From Rhizobium gallicum bv. gallicum R602sp (lineage in GTDB: Bacteria; Pseudomonadota; Alphaproteobacteria; Rhizobiales; Rhizobiaceae): a stretch of DNA of 64,000 nucleotides. Position numbers and translations under genes: made by a program. The notes below the pieces were generated by a model, which worked only from the letters and a program-made list of their open reading frames with translations, ran no database searches and was not told the DNA's origin. The stretch spans positions 2,733,501-2,797,500 of the forward strand of contig NZ_CP006877.1 in NCBI RefSeq assembly GCF_000816845.1, in the 5' to 3' direction. Of the stretch, positions 61,663 through 64,000 are shown piece by piece (within the stretch, counting starts at the first letter, position 1; every line of letters starts with the position of its first letter).

Positions 61663-63381
61663 TTAGTCGGGAAGGCCAGCCTTGCGGTAGCCTTCGACGA
61701 AGCGCTGGAGCACTTCCTCGTCGTCGAATGGCTGCGATGATGCCCAGTGCCCGATGCTAAAATGGGGATCGTTCATCATGAAGAATTCCGCCTCCTGACG
61801 GGCTTCATCCAGGCGCCCGAGCTGCGCGAGGGCTGCCGCCAGCAAGCGCCGCGACGTGGTGCGGTAGGTTTCCGGCTTGCGCAAAGCCTCAACCGCGGAT
61901 TGATAGTCGCCGAGCGCATAATAGGCTTGGCCTGCCATCCAATAGTACCATCCCGGTGGGCGCGGATTGAGCCGCAACGCCCGCTTCACGAATTCGACGC
62001 CCTTGACCGCGTCGCCCCTCAGGGTGATGAGATCCGAGCGTATCGCCCAGGCATCGGCATGATTAGGATCGAGCTTGAAGGTTGCCTCGAACTCGGCATC
62101 CGATTCCGCGTAACGCCGTTCGTGACCAAGTATGATGCCCAGCCCCCAGCGGTTCCCCGCATCGTTAGGGTCGAGCGCCACAGCCCGCTGCGCTTCCGCC
62201 AGCGCGCGAGGCTGGTTGGTTTCCTTCGGCTCGTTCCAGAACAGCCAGCCGAGCCAAAGATTGAGCGCCAGCAAGCTATGTGCCTCGGCATAGTCGGGAT
62301 CGAGTCCGATCGCCTTTTCCAGGAGCATGCGCGCTTCCCGCGCGCCTAACCCGGTCTGAAAACTGACGCCGCGGGCTCGCACGCAAAGGTCATAGGCTTC
62401 GAGACTCGTCGGCCGTTTGCGCGCCGGCTGTCCGGCCAATCGGCCCACAAGGGCTTCGACGATCTTGGCCGTGACCTCGTCCTGCACTGCGAAGATGTCC
62501 TCGAGACTGCTGTCGTAGCGCTCGGCCCAGATATGATCGCCGCCGATCGCGTCGATCAGCTGCGCATTGATGCGCACGCGCGCCGCGGCGCGCCGGGCGC
62601 TGCCTTCAACCACATAGCGCACCCCTAGATCACGCGCGGTCAAACGCACATCGACCGACCGCCCCTTGTAAGCAAAGGTTGAGTTGCGCGCGATGACGAA
62701 GAGGCCGGCTGAGCGAGACAGGTCGGTGATCAGGTCTTCGGTCAAGCCGTCGACAAAGGATTCCTGTTCCGGATCGTTGCTCATGTTGGTGAAAGGCAAG
62801 ACCGCGATCGAGGGCTTGTCGGGCAATTCGAGCGATGCCAGTCGGCCGACCGGAGCGGCTCTCGGAACGTGCAGGTTCACGCGATAGCAGTATATCGGCT
62901 CGGCTATATTCTTCACCCGCTGCTCGCCCATGGGCTCGAACGCAAACGCCAGCTTCTGCCTGACCTCCTTGGACACCTTCTCCGAAACGCAGATACCACC
63001 GGGCTCGGCGAGTTGTTGGAGACGCGACGCCACGTTCACGCCCTCGCCATAGCGATCGTCCCCTTCGACGATCACTTCTCCAAGGTTGATTCCGATCCGG
63101 ACTTCGAAGCGCTGGTCTTCGGCGACGCTCGCGTTACGCTCCGCCATGCCGCGCTGAAGCGTGACCGCGCATTCGACCGCATCCACCACGCTGCCGAACT
63201 CCGCCAGCAGGCCGTCTCCCATCAGCTTGAAGATTCGCCCGTGTCGCGTCGCGATTTCCGGCTCGAACAGCTCTTTGCGGCCACGTTTCAGCCGGTCGAA
63301 GGTGCCCGCTTCATCCGCCTCCATGAGCGCCGAGTACCCGACAACATCGATGGCAAGGATGGCAGCGAGCTTCCGCTCCAT
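61663..63381 (-). CDS. Class III adenylate/guanylate cyclase with TolB-like and TPR regions
   Basis: This 572-residue protein has an N-terminal cyclase domain (MERKLAAILAIDVVGYSALM, with the metal Asp; RIFKLMGDGLLAEF, second Asp; and [20 protein letters not shown] with the transition-state Asn and Arg). A TolB-N-like region follows (KPSIAVLPFTNMSNDPEQES, FVDGLTEDLITDLSR). The C-terminal half consists of TPR-type helices. This three-part layout is common in rhizobia. The key residues look intact, so it should make cAMP or cGMP. I use the ATG at 63381 (GAGG seven bases upstream); a start at 63453 adds 24 residues. It lies between tRNA-Arg and a recombination scar. Confidence 0.88.
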   Translation of the reverse strand: MERKLAAILAIDVVGYSALMEADEAGTFDRLKRGRKELFEPEIATRHGRIFKLMGDGLLAEFGSVVDAVECAVTLQRGMAERNASVAEDQRFEVRIGINLGEVIVEGDDRYGEGVNVASRLQQLAEPGGICVSEKVSKEVRQKLAFAFEPMGEQRVKNIAEPIYCYRVNLHVPRAAPVGRLASLELPDKPSIAVLPFTNMSNDPEQESFVDGLTEDLITDLSRSAGLFVIARNSTFAYKGRSVDVRLTARDLGVRYVVEGSARRAAARVRINAQLIDAIGGDHIWAERYDSSLEDIFAVQDEVTAKIVEALVGRLAGQPARKRPTSLEAYDLCVRARGVSFQTGLGAREARMLLEKAIGLDPDYAEAHSLLALNLWLGWLFWNEPKETNQPRALAEAQRAVALDPNDAGNRWGLGIILGHERRYAESDAEFEATFKLDPNHADAWAIRSDLITLRGDAVKGVEFVKRALRLNPRPPGWYYWMAGQAYYALGDYQSAVEALRKPETYRTTSRRLLAAALAQLGRLDEARQEAEFFMMNDPHFSIGHWASSQPFDDEEVLQRFVEGYRKAGLPD

Positions 63382-63704
63382 GTTGAGCCTCAATAAAGAT
63401 TCACGACTCGCAAGCCGCAGGTCAGAGCCAGGCAGGACCGGCGCCTCTGGCATTACCGCCTTACCGGCCTATGATACCACAGATCACGCCTCTTGAGACT
63501 ATGGCTCGCGCGACGCCCCAGCTCTCCTGCCGCAGCGCCACTGACGCGCGTCCGACCGATCCCGCTGCTTGTTCGCAGCAGTGGCGCAAACGGACTATGA
63601 CCCCTTTGCGCCTTCATTTCGGACATCAAAGCTGCTTGTCCAACGTCCAAAAGCCGACATTCCTTATGACGTATCCGGGGCCAGCCGATTATTTCGGGGT
63701 ATAT

Positions 63705-63728
63705 GTTCGAATCCCGCCCGGTCCGCCA
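63705..63728 (+). other. Isolated tRNA 3' end, attachment-site-like scar
   Basis: These 24 bases have exact tRNA spacing: T-loop TTCGAAT at 63706-63712, T-stem strand CCCGC, acceptor strand CCGGTCC, discriminator G and CCA at 63726-63728. The 5' sides of both stems are absent, so no tRNA can form. Phages and genomic islands that integrate in tRNA genes leave such 3' copies as one attachment site. The acceptor fits a tRNA-Ser-like gene starting GGACCGG elsewhere in the genome. Confidence 0.55.
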
Positions 63729-64000
63729 AGCATGCGGCCGCAAGAAATCCTCAAGCGGTGGCTGGGCGATCGCGTCGACATAGTTGGTGATGGTCGAGGC
63801 CGCGGTCACGGCCACCATCTCCAGCACCTGCTCCCGGCGCAATCCAGCGGCGACGCCGGTTTCAAGATCATCGTCGCGCACATGGCCGCGTGCTTCGCGC
63901 CAAGTGCCGACAGAGCGGCAAGTCGAGTGTCAGCAGGAACACCGCCCTCGCGGATCGCCTCGACATCAGCGGGCGTGAGTCCTTCCTTCAGAGCGAGGAT
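63726..64000 (-). pseudogene. Carboxymuconolactone-decarboxylase-like gene, frameshifted and partial
   Basis: Entering from the right edge on the minus strand, one frame reads ILALKEGLTPADVEAIREGG and a continuation. Near 63885-63900 the frame shifts by one base and goes on as DDDLETGVAAGLRREQVLEM and VAVTAASTITNYVDAIAQPP, then LEDFLRPHAW. This is the helical AhpD/CMD fold (peroxidase-related family). The codon for the last Trp coincides with the CCA end of the tRNA-like scar, beyond which the frame reads unrelated sequence to 63453. It appears disabled by the frameshift. The native stop was probably lost at the scar. Confidence 0.6.

Overview
The window looks like chromosomal DNA (GC-rich, roughly 60 percent) of a Rhizobium/Agrobacterium-type alphaproteobacterium (Rhizobiaceae). 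The main reasons are the gbpR/chvE-mmsA-mmsB-araD1 sugar locus, the mixed bdhA-xdhA-xdhB operon known from Sinorhizobium, rhizobial RIME-type intergenic repeats, and a putative IolR operator of the rhizobial type. There are no rRNA, CRISPR, nodulation or conjugation genes.

0-4 kb: a frameshifted TetR regulator pseudogene, a DUF1348 NTF2-like gene, a membrane acyltransferase and glpK. 4-23 kb: an almost complete oxidative purine-degradation pathway in several blocks. guaD makes xanthine from guanine, xdhA/xdhB/xdhC make urate, puuD hydroxylates urate, uraH and uraD give allantoin, and puuE, alc and allA take it to glyoxylate and urea. bdhA heads the xdh operon. A HepT/MntA toxin-antitoxin pair sits inside the uraH-puuE gene run. 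A decayed HigA-like antitoxin abuts guaD. LysR regulators, a quinone oxidoreductase, an FMN 2-hydroxy-acid dehydrogenase and a phosphoesterase fill the gaps.

23-38 kb: azlCD with an AraC regulator, a DUF1045 protein, two divergent genes that resemble the two halves of MnmC, a large hybrid histidine kinase, a tyrosine-rich secreted repeat protein, a DEAD-box helicase, a B12-binding radical SAM protein of unknown function, an EamA transporter and iolG. 38-49 kb: gbpR is divergent from chvE-mmsA-mmsB-araD1, followed by an aldehyde dehydrogenase and an L-arabinonate dehydratase. Together they give sugar uptake plus three consecutive steps of non-phosphorylating pentose oxidation to 2-oxoglutarate. 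A decayed second IlvD/Edd dehydratase tail lies behind them.

49-55 kb: three transglutaminase-like proteins, an alpha-E protein and a circularly permuted ATP-grasp protein form a predicted but biochemically uncharacterised peptide-ligase/peptidase system. This is the best candidate for a little-described system here. 55-60 kb: a ROK repressor divergent from xylF-xylH-xylG. An IS3-family (IS150-like) element at 59.8-61.2 kb has landed in the loop of the xyl terminator hairpin. After it come tRNA-Arg(CCG), a class III cyclase with TPRs, an isolated tRNA 3' end resembling an attachment-site scar, and a frameshifted carboxymuconolactone-decarboxylase-like gene running off the right edge.
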